This document shows, in pieces, positions 47,470 to 57,992 of a stretch of 64,000 bases of DNA. The stretch's first letter is position 1; each line of letters begins with the position of its first letter. The notes beneath the pieces are model-generated. The model saw nothing but the letters and a program-made list of their open reading frames with translations. It did not search any database and was not told the origin of the DNA. The position numbers and the translations under genes are program-made. Source of the DNA: Prochlorococcus sp. AG-363-J23 (GTDB lineage Bacteria; Cyanobacteriota; Cyanobacteriia; PCC-6307; Cyanobiaceae); assembly GCA_003280245.1 (NCBI GenBank), contig QCFN01000003.1, positions 29,139 through 93,138 on the forward strand, read 5' to 3'.

Positions 47470-49479
47470 TCAGTTTAAGAGTGCCTTTGATTTCGCTAAA
47501 ACATTTTCGACTGTAAACCCAAATTTGTTTAAGCAAGTTCCTCCTGGAGCTGAAGCGCCAAAACGATTCATTGTGACACTGTCACCATCTAGGCCAATGT
47601 ATTTGTGCCAGCCGAAAGACTCAGCTGCTTCAACTACCAATCTTTTTCGAACTTCTGAGGGAAGTACGGATTCTTTGTAAGAATCACTTTGCTCTTCAAA
47701 TAGTTCAACGCAAGGCATTGAAACAACTCTGATTTTATGACCATCTGTGGTGAGCGATTTGGCCGCTTGAACACATAAATCAAGCTCACTTCCTGTGCCA
47801 ATCAAGATGAGATCAGGAGTCGTATCACAGTCTTCAAGAATGTATCCACCAAGGGCCACTTTTTCAATTGATGAGTTGGCTTGGTTTGCCATCCCTTGAC
47901 GGCTTAAGCAAAGTGAGCTTGGTCGTTTTCGATTTTGGATCGCGACTTTATATGCACCACTTGTTTCGTTACCATCTCCAGGCCGGAATACAAGCATGTT
48001 TGGCATTGCGCGGAGAGATGGGATCGTCTCAATAGGTTGGTGTGTTGGTCCATCTTCTCCAACTCCGATTGAGTCATGGGTAAGAACGTAAATAACTCCT
48101 AATTCGCTAACTGCGGAAAGTCTCATCGAGCCACGCATATAATCTGCAAATACAAGGAAGGTTCCTCCATATGGAATAAGACCACTGTTGTGGTAAGCAA
48201 TTCCATTTAGAATGGCAGCCATGGCATGTTCTCTTACTCCAAAATGCAAGTAGCGTTTTTCAGGAGTATTTGCCTGGAAAGAACCAGTTTCCCCTTTAAT
48301 GTCTGTGTAATTTGAGTGTGTTAAGTCAGCTGAGCCACCAATGAGCTCGGGTAGGTTAGGACCTAAAGAACCTAAACATATTTGGGAATGCTTTCTTGTT
48401 GCCAGTCCCTTGTCTTCTGGGGAATAAGTGGGCAAGTCTTTGTCCCATCCTTGAGGAAGTTCCCCACGAAGCATTCTTTCAAATTCTTTGGCTTCGTTGG
48501 GGTATTTGCTTTTGTAGCTGCTTAGTTTTTGGTTCCAGTCTTTTTCAAGTTCTTCTCCACGATGTATAGCTTTTCTGTATTGATCGTAAGCCTCTTTGGG
48601 TATTTCAAAGGCGCCGTAATTCCAATTTAGTTCTTTACGGGTGAGCTCAGTTTCTTCTTCTCCAAGTGGAGCACCATGCACACCTGCTGTATCACTTTTA
48701 TTGGGTGATCCAAAACCAATTGTAGTGGTTACTTTGATTATGGATGGTTTATCTGTTACAGCTTTGGCTTTTTCAATTGCTTCTTCAATTGCATTTATAT
48801 CTGTATCTCCATTAGGAACATGTTGAACATGCCACCCATAAGCTTCATAGCGTTTTAGAACATCTTCTGTAAAAGAAACATCTGTGCTTCCATCAATAGT
48901 GATTCTGTTGTCATCATAAAGTGCAATTAATTTGCCAAGTTTCAGATGTCCTGCAAGAGAGCATGCTTCAGAAGAAATGCCTTCCTGATTGCAGCCATCA
49001 CCCATTACTACATATGTGTAGTGGTCAACTAATTTGGTATCACTTTTGTTGAATTTGGCCGCCAAATGTGCTTCTGCAATTGCCAGGCCTACTGCATTTG
49101 AGATGCCAGCACCAAGAGGTCCAGTTGTCACTTCAACTCCAGGGGTTTCAAATGTTTCAGGATGACCAGGAGCTCTGGATCCCCATTGTCGGAATTGCTT
49201 TATATCTTCTATCGTTACTGAGTCATACCCACTTAAATGAAGCAAGGCATATAAAAGCATGCATCCATGGCCTGCTGAAAGTACAAATCGGTCACGGTTA
49301 AACCATTGTGGATTTTTGGGGTTATGTCTAAGAAATTTATCCCAAAGGGTATATCCCATGGGAGCACAGCCCATTGGAAGGCCTGGATGCCCACTATTGG
49401 ATTTATTGATCGCATCGACGGCCAGCATTCGAATGCTGTTGATGCAAAGCGTGTCGAGGGAGGCAGTCGCAGCGACCAT
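47470..49479 (-). CDS. tkt: Transketolase
   Basis: 669 residues from ATG 49479 ([24 protein letters not shown]); the frame is open upstream to 49566 but would overlap the fabF 3' end. It shows [38 protein letters not shown], the ThDP-binding GDGCNQEG, and the pyrimidine domain region [19 protein letters not shown]. It moves two-carbon units in the Calvin cycle and pentose phosphate pathway with thiamine diphosphate, so it lies sensibly near thiC. It is 55 bases downstream of fabF on the same strand. Confidence 0.96.
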   Translation of the reverse strand: MVAATASLDTLCINSIRMLAVDAINKSNSGHPGLPMGCAPMGYTLWDKFLRHNPKNPQWFNRDRFVLSAGHGCMLLYALLHLSGYDSVTIEDIKQFRQWGSRAPGHPETFETPGVEVTTGPLGAGISNAVGLAIAEAHLAAKFNKSDTKLVDHYTYVVMGDGCNQEGISSEACSLAGHLKLGKLIALYDDNRITIDGSTDVSFTEDVLKRYEAYGWHVQHVPNGDTDINAIEEAIEKAKAVTDKPSIIKVTTTIGFGSPNKSDTAGVHGAPLGEEETELTRKELNWNYGAFEIPKEAYDQYRKAIHRGEELEKDWNQKLSSYKSKYPNEAKEFERMLRGELPQGWDKDLPTYSPEDKGLATRKHSQICLGSLGPNLPELIGGSADLTHSNYTDIKGETGSFQANTPEKRYLHFGVREHAMAAILNGIAYHNSGLIPYGGTFLVFADYMRGSMRLSAVSELGVIYVLTHDSIGVGEDGPTHQPIETIPSLRAMPNMLVFRPGDGNETSGAYKVAIQNRKRPSSLCLSRQGMANQANSSIEKVALGGYILEDCDTTPDLILIGTGSELDLCVQAAKSLTTDGHKIRVVSMPCVELFEEQSDSYKESVLPSEVRKRLVVEAAESFGWHKYIGLDGDSVTMNRFGASAPGGTCLNKFGFTVENVLAKSKALLN

Positions 49480-49534
49480 GTTCTTAAAAGGGAATGAGGA
49501 ATTCGTAAGGATTAGTTGATCTAAGAAGAGGCCT

Positions 49535-50782
49535 TTAGGCCATCTTTTTAAAGGCAAGGCAGACATTGTGACCGCCGAAACCGAAGGAGTTGGAAAGTAC
49601 AGCTCCTAAGTCTTTTTCTCTTGCTGTGTTTGGTACATAGTCCAAGTCACATGCTGGATCAGGATTTGCGTAGTTGATTGTGGGAGGGATGACGCCATGT
49701 TTTAGGGCAAGAACACTGGCTACTGCTTCAATGCCGCCAGACCCTCCTAGGAGATGGCCGGTCATTGATTTTGTTGAGCTCACATGTATTTGATGGGCTC
49801 TTTCTCCAAAGACAGTTTTGATAGCAGCAGTTTCATTGCTGTCGTTTGCTGGGGTGCTGGTCCCATGAGCGTTGATGTAATCCACGCTAGAGACATCTAG
49901 ATGGGCATCATCCAATGCAAGGCGGATAGCTTGTGCTCCGCCTACACCGCCTGGTGTTGGGGAAGTTATGTGATGGGCATCACAAGTAGTTCCATAACCA
50001 ACTATTTCAGCATGGATAGTTGCGTTACGTGCTGTTGCATGCTCCAGAGTTTCTAGAACAAGCACACCTGATCCTTCACCAATAACAAAGCCATCACGCT
50101 CAGCGTCAAATGGTCTACTAGCACTAGTGGGATCATCGTTACGAAATGAAAGAGCTTTCGCACTGGCGAAACCAGCTACACCTAAAGGTGTAATGCTTGC
50201 TTCGGCTCCTCCACAAACCATTGCATCCGCCTTCCCAAGTTGAAGAATTCGGAATGCATCGCCAATTGCGTTAGATCCCGCTGCACAGGCTGTTGAGACT
50301 GCTGAGCTTGGCCCTTTAGCCCCTAAGGCAATAGCCGCGAGGCCAGTTGCCATATTTGGAATCATCATCGGCACAGTAAAAGGGCTTACACGGCCAGGAC
50401 CTTTGTTCGCTAATACATGTGACTGGCTTTCCATTGTTAACAATCCTCCTACACCTGAGCCGATGATTACTCCGATGCGATGAGCATTGACTTCATCAAT
50501 GGTTAGACCTGCATTAGTAATTGCTTGTTTTGCTGCAACAACTCCAAACTTTGAAAATCGATCCCATCTTTTCGATTCTTTAGGTTCGAGGAAGTCAGTT
50601 GGGTCAAAGTTCTTGACCTCAGCAGCAAATCTACAGGCATGGGATGAAGCATCGAAGAGAGTAATTTCTGCAACGCCGTTGCAACCCCTTTTCAATCCAT
50701 CCCAGTAATCCTGGACGTTGTTGCCAATAGGAGTAATCGCGCCAAGGCCTGTAACCACAACGCGATGGAGACCCTCCATCAT
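49535..50782 (-). CDS. fabF: 3-oxoacyl-ACP synthase II
   Basis: 415 residues. The thiolase fold is shown by [14 protein letters not shown], the active-site Cys in [15 protein letters not shown], the first His in [15 protein letters not shown] and the second in [19 protein letters not shown], ending [15 protein letters not shown]. It elongates acyl chains on ACP in fatty-acid synthesis. acpP lies just upstream on the same strand, with an 8-base gap, and both are probably one transcript. Confidence 0.97.
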   Translation of the reverse strand: MMEGLHRVVVTGLGAITPIGNNVQDYWDGLKRGCNGVAEITLFDASSHACRFAAEVKNFDPTDFLEPKESKRWDRFSKFGVVAAKQAITNAGLTIDEVNAHRIGVIIGSGVGGLLTMESQSHVLANKGPGRVSPFTVPMMIPNMATGLAAIALGAKGPSSAVSTACAAGSNAIGDAFRILQLGKADAMVCGGAEASITPLGVAGFASAKALSFRNDDPTSASRPFDAERDGFVIGEGSGVLVLETLEHATARNATIHAEIVGYGTTCDAHHITSPTPGGVGGAQAIRLALDDAHLDVSSVDYINAHGTSTPANDSNETAAIKTVFGERAHQIHVSSTKSMTGHLLGGSGGIEAVASVLALKHGVIPPTINYANPDPACDLDYVPNTAREKDLGAVLSNSFGFGGHNVCLAFKKMA

Positions 50783-50790
50783 TGCGATCC

Positions 50791-51033
50791 TCAGGACTGT
50801 TTGTCTTCGATGTACTTGACGGCATCCCCGACAGTGGCAATGCCTTCAGCAGCCTCGTCAGGAATTTCTATGTCAAAGGCTTCTTCAAGAGCCATCACCA
50901 ATTCGACTGTGTCAAGTGAATCAGCCCCAAGGTCATTTTGGAAGTTTGATTCAGGCTTGACTTCTTCTGCAGAAACACTGAGTTGTTCTGCAACGATCGA
51001 ACGAACTTTTTCTAAAGTTGCTTCCTGTGACAT
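50791..51033 (-). CDS. acpP: Acyl carrier protein
   Basis: 80 residues, acidic. The phosphopantetheine serine lies in [20 protein letters not shown], the standard motif. The protein holds growing acyl chains. It is divergent from psaC and directly upstream of fabF; the whole acpP-fabF-tkt series runs leftward. Confidence 0.98.
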   Translation of the reverse strand: MSQEATLEKVRSIVAEQLSVSAEEVKPESNFQNDLGADSLDTVELVMALEEAFDIEIPDEAAEGIATVGDAVKYIEDKQS

Positions 51034-51071
51034 ATCGATGAAAGTTCAGGGAACCGCATCCTACGAGTTAG

Positions 51072-51419
<348 letters not shown>

Positions 51420-51452
51420 TTTTGTGTTGAGGTTCACATTCGTGGACTGAAC

Positions 51453-51494
51453 CACATAAGCTCGGCACGGCAAGTGCCGAGCCTTTCTTATGTG
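51453..51494 (+). terminator. psaC terminator hairpin extending over the glmS start
   Basis: Core stem GCTCGGCAC (51460-51468) with GTGCCGAGC (51474-51482), loop GGCAA, then CTTTCTT. The stem continues outward: CACATAAG (51453-51460) pairs with CTTATGTG (51487-51494) around a small bulge. The second arm contains the glmS ATG at 51490-51492. Confidence 0.85.
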
Positions 51495-53394
51495 CGGAAT
51501 TGTTGCAGTCATTGGCTCTAGGGAAGCAGCCCCTCTTTTGCTTGAAGGTCTTAGGCAATTAGAGTATCGCGGCTATGACTCTGCTGGCCTTGCAACAGTT
51601 TCATGTGCTTCCAAGCAGGGTGATTCATTAATTATTTGCAAAAAAGCTAAGGGAAAGCTTAAAAATCTTGCATTGAAAGTTGCCCAAGAAAGTGCTCCTG
51701 GCCATTTAGGGATTGGTCATACCAGATGGGCTACTCATGGAAAACCAGACGAGCAAAATGCTCATCCTCATAGAGATTCAACTGGCAAATTAGCGGTAGT
51801 TCAGAATGGAATTATTGAGAACCATCGCTCTTTGAGAGAAAGCTTGGAAGCAGATGGAGTCGTTTTTTCTTCTGATACTGATACTGAAGTTATTCCCCAT
51901 TTAATTGCTCGTGAATTAGATGATTTAAAAGCAAAAGGAAGAGTACCTGATGATTCTCTTCTTTTAGAAGCTGTTCAAAAGGTTTCAGGTTTGTTACGTG
52001 GTACTTTTGCGATAGCAGTTGTGTGGGCTGAGACCCCTGGGGCTTTGGTTGTTGCTCGATGGCAAGCCCCATTAATTATCGGGTTCGGAGAAGGTGAGTT
52101 TTTTTGTGCTAGCGATACTCCTGCACTTGCAGGTATTACTAGGACCATTCTTCCTATGGAGGATGGTGAAGTTGCTTTATTAACTCCCCTAGGAATCGAA
52201 ATTTATAATAACTACGGTGAGAGATTGCATCGGAATCCTCTTCTTTTAAATGGTGTTGATCATGTCGCTGATAAAAGAAATTTCCGTCACTTTATGTTGA
52301 AAGAAATTCATGAGCAGCCCGAAACAGTAGATCTATGGTTGAGAAGATATTTGCCACATGGTTTACCTATTGAAGCGCCAGTTGCTTTGCCTTTTGATGA
52401 TTCTTTTTATGAGGGTATTGAGCGAATACAGATTCTTGCTTGTGGGACTAGTCGACATTCAGCCATGGTTGGAGCCTATTTGTTAGAGCAATTTGCAGGG
52501 ATTCCAACATCAGTTTTTTATGCCAGTGAGTTTCGTTATGCGGCGCCTCCTTTAGAGCCCAACACCCTAACGATTGGTGTCACTCAGTCGGGGGAAACAG
52601 CAGATACCCTTGCAGCTATTTCAATGGAGGTAAAAAGAAGGGAAGCGGTTGACGATCAATCTTTTGCTCCACGATTGTTGGGTTTAACTAATAGGTCTGA
52701 AAGTTCACTAGCACGGCAGGTAGAAAATATTCTTGATATTGGAGCAGGAATTGAAATAGGTGTTGCGGCTACAAAGACATTCTTGGGTCAATTAATGTCC
52801 TTTTATGGGTTGGCTATTGCTTTTTCTACGCGAAGAAAAAGTCGATCTTCAGATGAGATTGAACACCTTATTAATCAGTTAAGGATGGTGCCAAATCAAT
52901 TGAGGGAACTTATCAATCACCATGATCAACTTGCTGAAGCTCTGGCCCATCGTTTCGCTGATACTCAGGATGTAATTTTTTTAGGAAGGGGCATTAATTA
53001 TCCAATTGCTTTGGAGGGTGCATTGAAGTTAAAGGAAATCAGTTATATACATGCCGAGGGCTATCCTGCTGGTGAAATGAAGCATGGACCTATTGCACTT
53101 TTAGATACACGCGTTCCTGTGATTTCAATTGCAACTCCTGGGATTGTATTTGAGAAAGTTTTAAGTAATGCTCAAGAAGCAAAGGCACGAGATGCTCAAT
53201 TAATTGGAGTAGCACCGGAAGGCCCAGATACGGATATGTTTGATGCTTTGCTTCCTATACCTAATGTTAGTGAATTAGTGAGTCCATTGCTTTCAATCGT
53301 TCCCATGCAATTGCTTAGCTATCATATAGCTGCACATCGTGGGCTTGATGTAGATCAACCTAGAAACTTGGCTAAAAGTGTTACAGTCGAGTAG
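51490..53394 (+). CDS. glmS: Glucosamine-fructose-6-phosphate aminotransferase (isomerising)
   Basis: 634 residues. The N-terminal glutaminase starts MCGIVAVIG with Cys2 as nucleophile, followed by RGYDSAGLATV and GIGHTRWATHG. The C-terminal isomerase has two SIS domains (ILACGTSRHSAMVGAYLLE, SQSGETADTLAA, GRGINYPIALEGALKLKEISYIHAEGYPAGEMKHGP). It makes GlcN-6-P, the entry to UDP-GlcNAc for peptidoglycan and for the surface sugars made by the island. Its ATG is inside the psaC terminator stem, so its expression may depend on a separate promoter or on local structure. Confidence 0.96.
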   Translation: MCGIVAVIGSREAAPLLLEGLRQLEYRGYDSAGLATVSCASKQGDSLIICKKAKGKLKNLALKVAQESAPGHLGIGHTRWATHGKPDEQNAHPHRDSTGKLAVVQNGIIENHRSLRESLEADGVVFSSDTDTEVIPHLIARELDDLKAKGRVPDDSLLLEAVQKVSGLLRGTFAIAVVWAETPGALVVARWQAPLIIGFGEGEFFCASDTPALAGITRTILPMEDGEVALLTPLGIEIYNNYGERLHRNPLLLNGVDHVADKRNFRHFMLKEIHEQPETVDLWLRRYLPHGLPIEAPVALPFDDSFYEGIERIQILACGTSRHSAMVGAYLLEQFAGIPTSVFYASEFRYAAPPLEPNTLTIGVTQSGETADTLAAISMEVKRREAVDDQSFAPRLLGLTNRSESSLARQVENILDIGAGIEIGVAATKTFLGQLMSFYGLAIAFSTRRKSRSSDEIEHLINQLRMVPNQLRELINHHDQLAEALAHRFADTQDVIFLGRGINYPIALEGALKLKEISYIHAEGYPAGEMKHGPIALLDTRVPVISIATPGIVFEKVLSNAQEAKARDAQLIGVAPEGPDTDMFDALLPIPNVSELVSPLLSIVPMQLLSYHIAAHRGLDVDQPRNLAKSVTVE

Positions 53395-53396
53395 CT

Positions 53397-54857
53397 TCAT
53401 TCTTGACCTTTATTGATAATTTTGTTTCTAAAATAATTATCTTCAAAACGTATTATATCGTCTTCTCCAAGATACCCACCACTTTGAACTTCGATTAACT
53501 CCATTGGCATTTTCCCAGGGTTACTTAGTCTATGTTTACATCCAAGAGGGATGTAAGTACTTTGATTTTCTCCTAACAAGATTTTTTCTCCGTTTTTCTC
53601 TACTAATGCTGTGCCTTTGACAACTATCCAATGCTCAGCTCGGTGGTGATGAAGCTGTAATGAAAGACTTTCTCCAGGCTTAACTTCAATTCTTTTTACT
53701 TGCCATCGGCTTCCTTCTACAATACCTGTGTAATGACCCCAAGGCCTATAAATTTTGCGATGTGCTTTGCCTTCAGGATGACCGAAAGATTCAAGTTTTC
53801 CCACTATATTTTTAACTTTTTGAGCATGATTGCGCTCAGCAATTAGAACTGCATCATCTGTTTCAACTACAATTAGATCTTTAATTCCAAGTCCAACTAC
53901 TATACGATGCTCGCTTCTTAAATAGCAGTTTTGAGTTTCTTCGGCAATGGTTTTCCCAAGCAAAACATTGCCATTTATGTCTTGAGGTGTGTTTTCCCAG
54001 AGTGCATTCCAGCTACCTATGTCACTCCAGCCTGCATTCAGTGGCAATACTGTTCCTAGTGATGTCTTTTCCATTACTGCTACGTCAATTGCAATATTAG
54101 GGCACTTGGAAAAGGATTCTTTTTCTACGCGTAAGAAATCAAGATCTTGACAATCTTTTTCTAGAGATCTTCGGCAGTAATTTATAATTTCAGGTTCAAA
54201 TCTTTCTATCTCATTAAGGATCGTACTTGCTTTAAAAAGGAATATTCCACTATTCCAGCTATAGCGATCATCAGCTATAAACTTTAGAGCATTTGATTTA
54301 TTTGGCTTTTCAATAAATCTATCAATTGTAACAGCTGTGAGTTTAGTCCTTTCAAGTTTTCCTTTGGCTTCGATATATCCATAGCCTGTTTCGGGAGCAG
54401 TTGGGATTATTCCAAAAGTGACTAATTTCCCTTTTTCAGCTTCGAGACGACCGGCTTCGACAGCTGATCGAAAATTAACCTCATCTTTAATTATATGGTC
54501 TGCTGAAAGTATTAGAAGTAGAGGATCTTGACCATTTTCAGTTGCCTTTAGAGCTGCCAAAGTAATAGCTGGTGCTGTATTTCTTCCGATTGGCTCAAGA
54601 AGAATTGAGTGGGGCTGGATATTGATTTGTCGCATTTGCTCTGCGACAATAAATCTATGATCTTCATGGCAAACTAATAAAGGTGGAATAAGATTATTAA
54701 TACCTTTAAGACGTTTTTGGGTTTTTTGAAGCAGCGTATTTTTATCTGTTCCTTCTAGCGCCCAATATTGTTTTGGATAACTTGCCCGAGATAGTGGCCA
54801 TAGGCGAGTGCCTGTTCCCCCGCATAAGATCACTGGTAGTAGAGGTTTAGGTTTCAC
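53397..54857 (-). CDS. manC: Mannose-1-phosphate guanylyltransferase / mannose-6-phosphate isomerase
   Basis: 486 residues. The nucleotidyltransferase signature GGTGTRLWPLSRASYPKQYW stands at residues 13-32. The C-terminal cupin domain of type II phosphomannose isomerase includes RPWGHYTGIVEG, RWQVKRIEVKPGESLSLQLHHHRAEHWIVV and LGCKHRLSNPG. It makes GDP-mannose, a donor for mannosyl and fucosyl residues of surface glycans. It faces glmS with only 2 bases between stops. Confidence 0.92.
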   Translation of the reverse strand: MKPKPLLPVILCGGTGTRLWPLSRASYPKQYWALEGTDKNTLLQKTQKRLKGINNLIPPLLVCHEDHRFIVAEQMRQINIQPHSILLEPIGRNTAPAITLAALKATENGQDPLLLILSADHIIKDEVNFRSAVEAGRLEAEKGKLVTFGIIPTAPETGYGYIEAKGKLERTKLTAVTIDRFIEKPNKSNALKFIADDRYSWNSGIFLFKASTILNEIERFEPEIINYCRRSLEKDCQDLDFLRVEKESFSKCPNIAIDVAVMEKTSLGTVLPLNAGWSDIGSWNALWENTPQDINGNVLLGKTIAEETQNCYLRSEHRIVVGLGIKDLIVVETDDAVLIAERNHAQKVKNIVGKLESFGHPEGKAHRKIYRPWGHYTGIVEGSRWQVKRIEVKPGESLSLQLHHHRAEHWIVVKGTALVEKNGEKILLGENQSTYIPLGCKHRLSNPGKMPMELIEVQSGGYLGEDDIIRFEDNYFRNKIINKGQE

Positions 54858-54908
54858 AGGTGATTCATGCGTTTGAGAAAATCGTTTAAGGACTCCTGGC
54901 TAAATTAC

Positions 54909-55454
54909 TTACAGTTCCAAAAGCCCTGGTGGTGGAGTGAGCAATAACCAACCTTCTTCTAGTTTTACTTCTGGAACGATTTCTGACACAAATGGAATAA
55001 GAACTTTTTTCCCATTAATAAGTTTAATTTCTAAAAGATCATTGCCTGCTTTCTGGAGGTTTTTGACATGTCCTATGGGAGCCCCCTTTGGATCGAGTCT
55101 CGCTTCAAGATTTACTAGGTCTAGAAGATGAAATTCATTTTTAGCAAGTTGGGGACGATCAGATGCACGGACCAAGAGCTTTTTACCGACTAGCTCTTCT
55201 GCTTGGCTTCGGTTTGCTATGCCTTTGAAACGAGCCACAAAAAGATTTTTTCCTGGAAGTTGTCTTCCATGAATCAGTTCAACAGCTTTTGGGATTTCTT
55301 GACCTTCTTGTATCCACCGTTCTCCTGGCTGAGTAAAGCGTTGAGGAAATTCACTTAATGGATTAATTCGTATATCCCCATTTAGGCCCTGCATTCCAAC
55401 GATTTTGCCTACATCCAACCATCTTTCAGAGTTGTTTTCATTCGATAGTTTCAT
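54909..55454 (-). CDS. rimM: 16S rRNA processing protein RimM
   Basis: 181 residues. The N-terminal part [26 protein letters not shown] and the PRC-barrel region [27 protein letters not shown] fit RimM, which helps mature the 30S subunit at the S19/16S head. Its stop precedes the manC ATG by 51 bases on the same strand. Usual family length. Confidence 0.92.
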   Translation of the reverse strand: MKLSNENNSERWLDVGKIVGMQGLNGDIRINPLSEFPQRFTQPGERWIQEGQEIPKAVELIHGRQLPGKNLFVARFKGIANRSQAEELVGKKLLVRASDRPQLAKNEFHLLDLVNLEARLDPKGAPIGHVKNLQKAGNDLLEIKLINGKKVLIPFVSEIVPEVKLEEGWLLLTPPPGLLEL

Positions 55455-55497
55455 AGTTAGCGATAATGAGTTTTGATATGGAAGTGAGATGGTTTCA

Positions 55498-55683
55498 ATG
55501 ACTTCTTCCCCAGTTCCAATTTTGCCTGGTTCGACAGTGATAGTGAATGATCCCTCATCTATCTACAATGGTTACAGGGGTTTTGTTCAAAGGATTAGTG
55601 GTGATAAGGCTGCTGTTTTGTTTGAAGGTGGCAATTGGGATAAGTTGATTACTTTGCCTCTTAAAGATCTTGAATTGGCTTAG
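55498..55683 (+). CDS. ndhS: Probable NDH-1 subunit NdhS (DUF3252, SH3-like)
   Basis: 61 residues from ATG 55498; GTG/ATG choices slightly upstream (55489) are possible. The pattern [28 protein letters not shown], then [19 protein letters not shown], matches the DUF3252 family to which cyanobacterial/chloroplast NdhS belongs, an SH3-like ferredoxin-binding subunit of photosynthetic NDH-1. I rely on memory of the family, so moderate certainty. It diverges from rimM and ends close to rnc on the other strand. Confidence 0.7.
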   Translation: MTSSPVPILPGSTVIVNDPSSIYNGYRGFVQRISGDKAAVLFEGGNWDKLITLPLKDLELA

Positions 55684-55693
55684 GGAAGTTTAC

Positions 55694-56458
55694 TCATCCT
55701 AAGGAAGCATGATTTTGACTTATTTTTTTAAGAGCATTTTGGGCGGCATTTTGTTCAGCATCTTTGATTGATCTTCCCCAACCTTCACCGCATTTTTTTC
55801 CATCTATTCGAACTTTAGAGAAAAAACGTTTCGTGTCTCCGTGATGTTTTGTTCGCTCCTTATTTTCATAAAGAGGTATGTTAAGTTTTTTGGCTTGACT
55901 CCATTCTTGAAGAGCAGATTTGAAGTTTCTTAAATGAGGGTCAGCAAGCACAAATTTACTGGTTTCTTCCCAATAAGGTGATAGCCAGTCATGAATTGGT
56001 TCGAGATTGTCGAAGTATTTATAGATTCCCCCAATTAGTGCTTCAGTTGCTTCGGTCTCAAGAGTTGATTGTGCAAAATCGTCACTTGCGGCATGTTTAC
56101 CTACGATCAGAATGTCTCTTATGCCTAGCTTTTTTCCAAGCTCTGCAAGCCAACGATCACTTACAAGTTGAGATCTTAATGCAGACCTTCGTCCAACACT
56201 TAGAGAAGGAAATTGTCTATCAATATATTCTGATGCAACTAGCCTTAGAACGGCATCTCCTAGAAATTCAAGGCGTTCATGATTAATTGTCAATCTGGCT
56301 GAAGTGTGTGTTAATGCTTCATCTATAAATTCAATATTTCTTGTTAAATGATCATTCTTAGCTGGGTACTTGGAATCATCAAAACCTAAATGTGTTAAGA
56401 AATCTCTTAATTGACTGACTCTATTATTTGAGATTTTTCGACTAGAAATAGTTTGCAT
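55694..56458 (-). CDS. rnc: Ribonuclease III
   Basis: 254 residues. The catalytic domain has the signature HERLEFLGDAVLRLVASEY (residues about 60-78) and a later ETEATEALIGGIY, supplying the metal-binding Glu/Asp. The double-strand RNA-binding domain follows (SALQEWSQAKKLNIPLY, GKKCGEGWGRSIKDAEQNAAQNAL). It cuts double-stranded RNA in rRNA processing. It faces ndhS with 10 bases between stops. The rnpB gene lies beyond its 5' end. Confidence 0.95.
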   Translation of the reverse strand: MQTISSRKISNNRVSQLRDFLTHLGFDDSKYPAKNDHLTRNIEFIDEALTHTSARLTINHERLEFLGDAVLRLVASEYIDRQFPSLSVGRRSALRSQLVSDRWLAELGKKLGIRDILIVGKHAASDDFAQSTLETEATEALIGGIYKYFDNLEPIHDWLSPYWEETSKFVLADPHLRNFKSALQEWSQAKKLNIPLYENKERTKHHGDTKRFFSKVRIDGKKCGEGWGRSIKDAEQNAAQNALKKISQNHASLG

Positions 56459-56520
56459 TTAGCGTTTATAAATAGAATAATGTGTGGTGACACCTGCAGT
56501 TTGTCTGGGCTTCAATTGTG

Positions 56521-56927
56521 GTAGAAAGCAGGTCGTAAGCCGGGTTCTGTTCATCATTCATTTCGATTGACGGGTAATCATCTATCTGGGACTGTTGTTA
56601 CCAACAGCCTCAAGCGGCTCTTTCAATGGAACTGAGCGGATGGCCAGCTTTTGTTCCTTGGCCTTGCTCCCGGCCGGGGTTTACCTAGCCAGCACCTCTC
56701 GATGCTGCTGGTGCGCTTTTACCGCACCTTTGCACCCTTGCCTGTGCCTATAGGAAGCCCTATATGGCCATCGGCGGTGTGTTTCTGTGGCACTATCCTC
56801 ACGGTCACCCGCACTGGGCATTACCCAGCAAGCTTGGCCATCAGGGAGCCCGGACTTTCCTCAAATGAGACTTGCTTAACCAGTGGTTAGTAGGGTCACA
56901 TTTGCGATTACCTCTCCTGCTTTCTAC
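56521..56927 (-). ncRNA. rnpB: RNase P RNA
   Basis: About 407 bases. On the leftward strand the 5' end reads GTAGAAAGCAGGAGAGGTAATCG and pairs (P1) with the 3' end at 56521-56532. Typical bacterial RNase P elements are visible on the forward strand as GGTTTACC, GGGCATTACCCAG and CCCGGACTTTCCTC, the last being the complement of the GAGGAAAGTCCGGGC signature of the P4 region. It cleaves the 5' leader of pre-tRNAs. Open frames across this region are not genes. Confidence 0.92.
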
Positions 56928-56962
56928 ATTCATGATGCCTTGTGGGCATAATTCTTTCCATG

Positions 56963-57036
<74 letters not shown>

Positions 57037-57142
57037 TTTTTCAGAAAAACTTAAGACCTGGTGTATATCTATTGGCTACTACATATGGTGGACTGGTGAA
57101 ACGTCACGCTGTCTCTAGCGTAACCTTAGTGAATCAGGTGCC

Positions 57143-57472
57143 ATGACCCAGCTTCATGATTTACGGCTTCGCCTTCTTGTTCAGCAAGAAAGTGAAAACA
57201 TTGCCAAAACTCAGCCCACTGAGTTGGATCTTTCAATTGTCCAAGCAAGATGTCTTTGCTGGTTGGCTTTATTAGCTGAGGCGCATGAAGATCAGGCGAG
57301 TGATGCTGAAAGACGAGGTGATACTGAGCAAGCAATGGGATGGTTTGCAGATTCGATGAGGTTGAGGGATGTTATTCAGGTCGTAACAACTATTGAGATT
57401 CCTTTACCAGGAAGCTCTGAGACTGGAGAAGAAGAAGATCTTTCTTCGGGAGATACGTCGATGGAGGCATAG
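57143..57472 (+). CDS. Conserved hypothetical protein
   Basis: 109 residues, acidic overall with a helical core (LRLRLLVQQESENIAKTQPTELDLSIVQARCLCWLALLAEAHEDQA) and an acidic tail (GEEEDLSSGD). No known domain or motif is recognised. Start ATG 57143, preceded by a free region after the tRNA. It precedes another unknown gene on the same strand by 37 bases. Confidence 0.7.
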   Translation: MTQLHDLRLRLLVQQESENIAKTQPTELDLSIVQARCLCWLALLAEAHEDQASDAERRGDTEQAMGWFADSMRLRDVIQVVTTIEIPLPGSSETGEEEDLSSGDTSMEA

Positions 57473-57509
57473 AGGATGCCATGATGGGTGTTGACTTTGA
57501 GGGACTCTC

Positions 57510-57977
57510 GTGCCTGAAGAGCCTTGCCAATGCCCTGATTGCCAACGGTTTTACAGGGAACATGATCGATTGATACGCGAAGCTCCTACCTTGCGTCAGC
57601 AACAAGAACTGAACTGGGCTGCATTGCAGTCCTTTAGAACTCTCGCAGGGAAGGTTCTTGAAGAGCTTCAGAAACAATCGAGTTCATCCACCCTGGACGA
57701 AATATCAGAATCCAAAGATAAAGTCCTTTCAGGTGTTGATTTGGATTATCACAGTGATTCGTTGCAGCAAGCAATTGCTGATTTAGAGAACATCAATGCT
57801 CATTTGTTCTCTATCGAAGCATTGATGGAGAGAATCTTTGATGTAAAGGTTCCAGATTCGATAGAAAAGAAATTTCGTGAGTTAGCAGGGGAATTAGCAC
57901 CTGATCCTTTAAATGTTGACCGTTTACGTTTAAACAGACTTCTTCATCAGACGCCCGACTTGCCAGATCGAAACTAG
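57510..57977 (+). CDS. Conserved hypothetical protein with CxC/CxxC N-terminus
   Basis: 155 residues from GTG 57510. Near the start is EPCQCPDCQRFYREHD, with three Cys (C-x-C-x2-C) and a nearby His that could bind zinc or iron. The rest is helical and acidic: SDSLQQAIADLENINAHLFSIEALMERIFDVKV, and the C-terminus LNVDRLRLNRLLHQTPDLPDRN. Function unknown; it follows another unknown gene. It meets glgP with 15 bases between stops. Confidence 0.7.
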   Translation: MPEEPCQCPDCQRFYREHDRLIREAPTLRQQQELNWAALQSFRTLAGKVLEELQKQSSSSTLDEISESKDKVLSGVDLDYHSDSLQQAIADLENINAHLFSIEALMERIFDVKVPDSIEKKFRELAGELAPDPLNVDRLRLNRLLHQTPDLPDRN

Positions 57978-57992
57978 ATATTTCATTACAAA

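Noticed and set aside
56651-56890. Forward 79-codon frame over the RNase P RNA
   Set aside because: The whole stretch is the complement of the RNase P RNA; no coding signal is expected.
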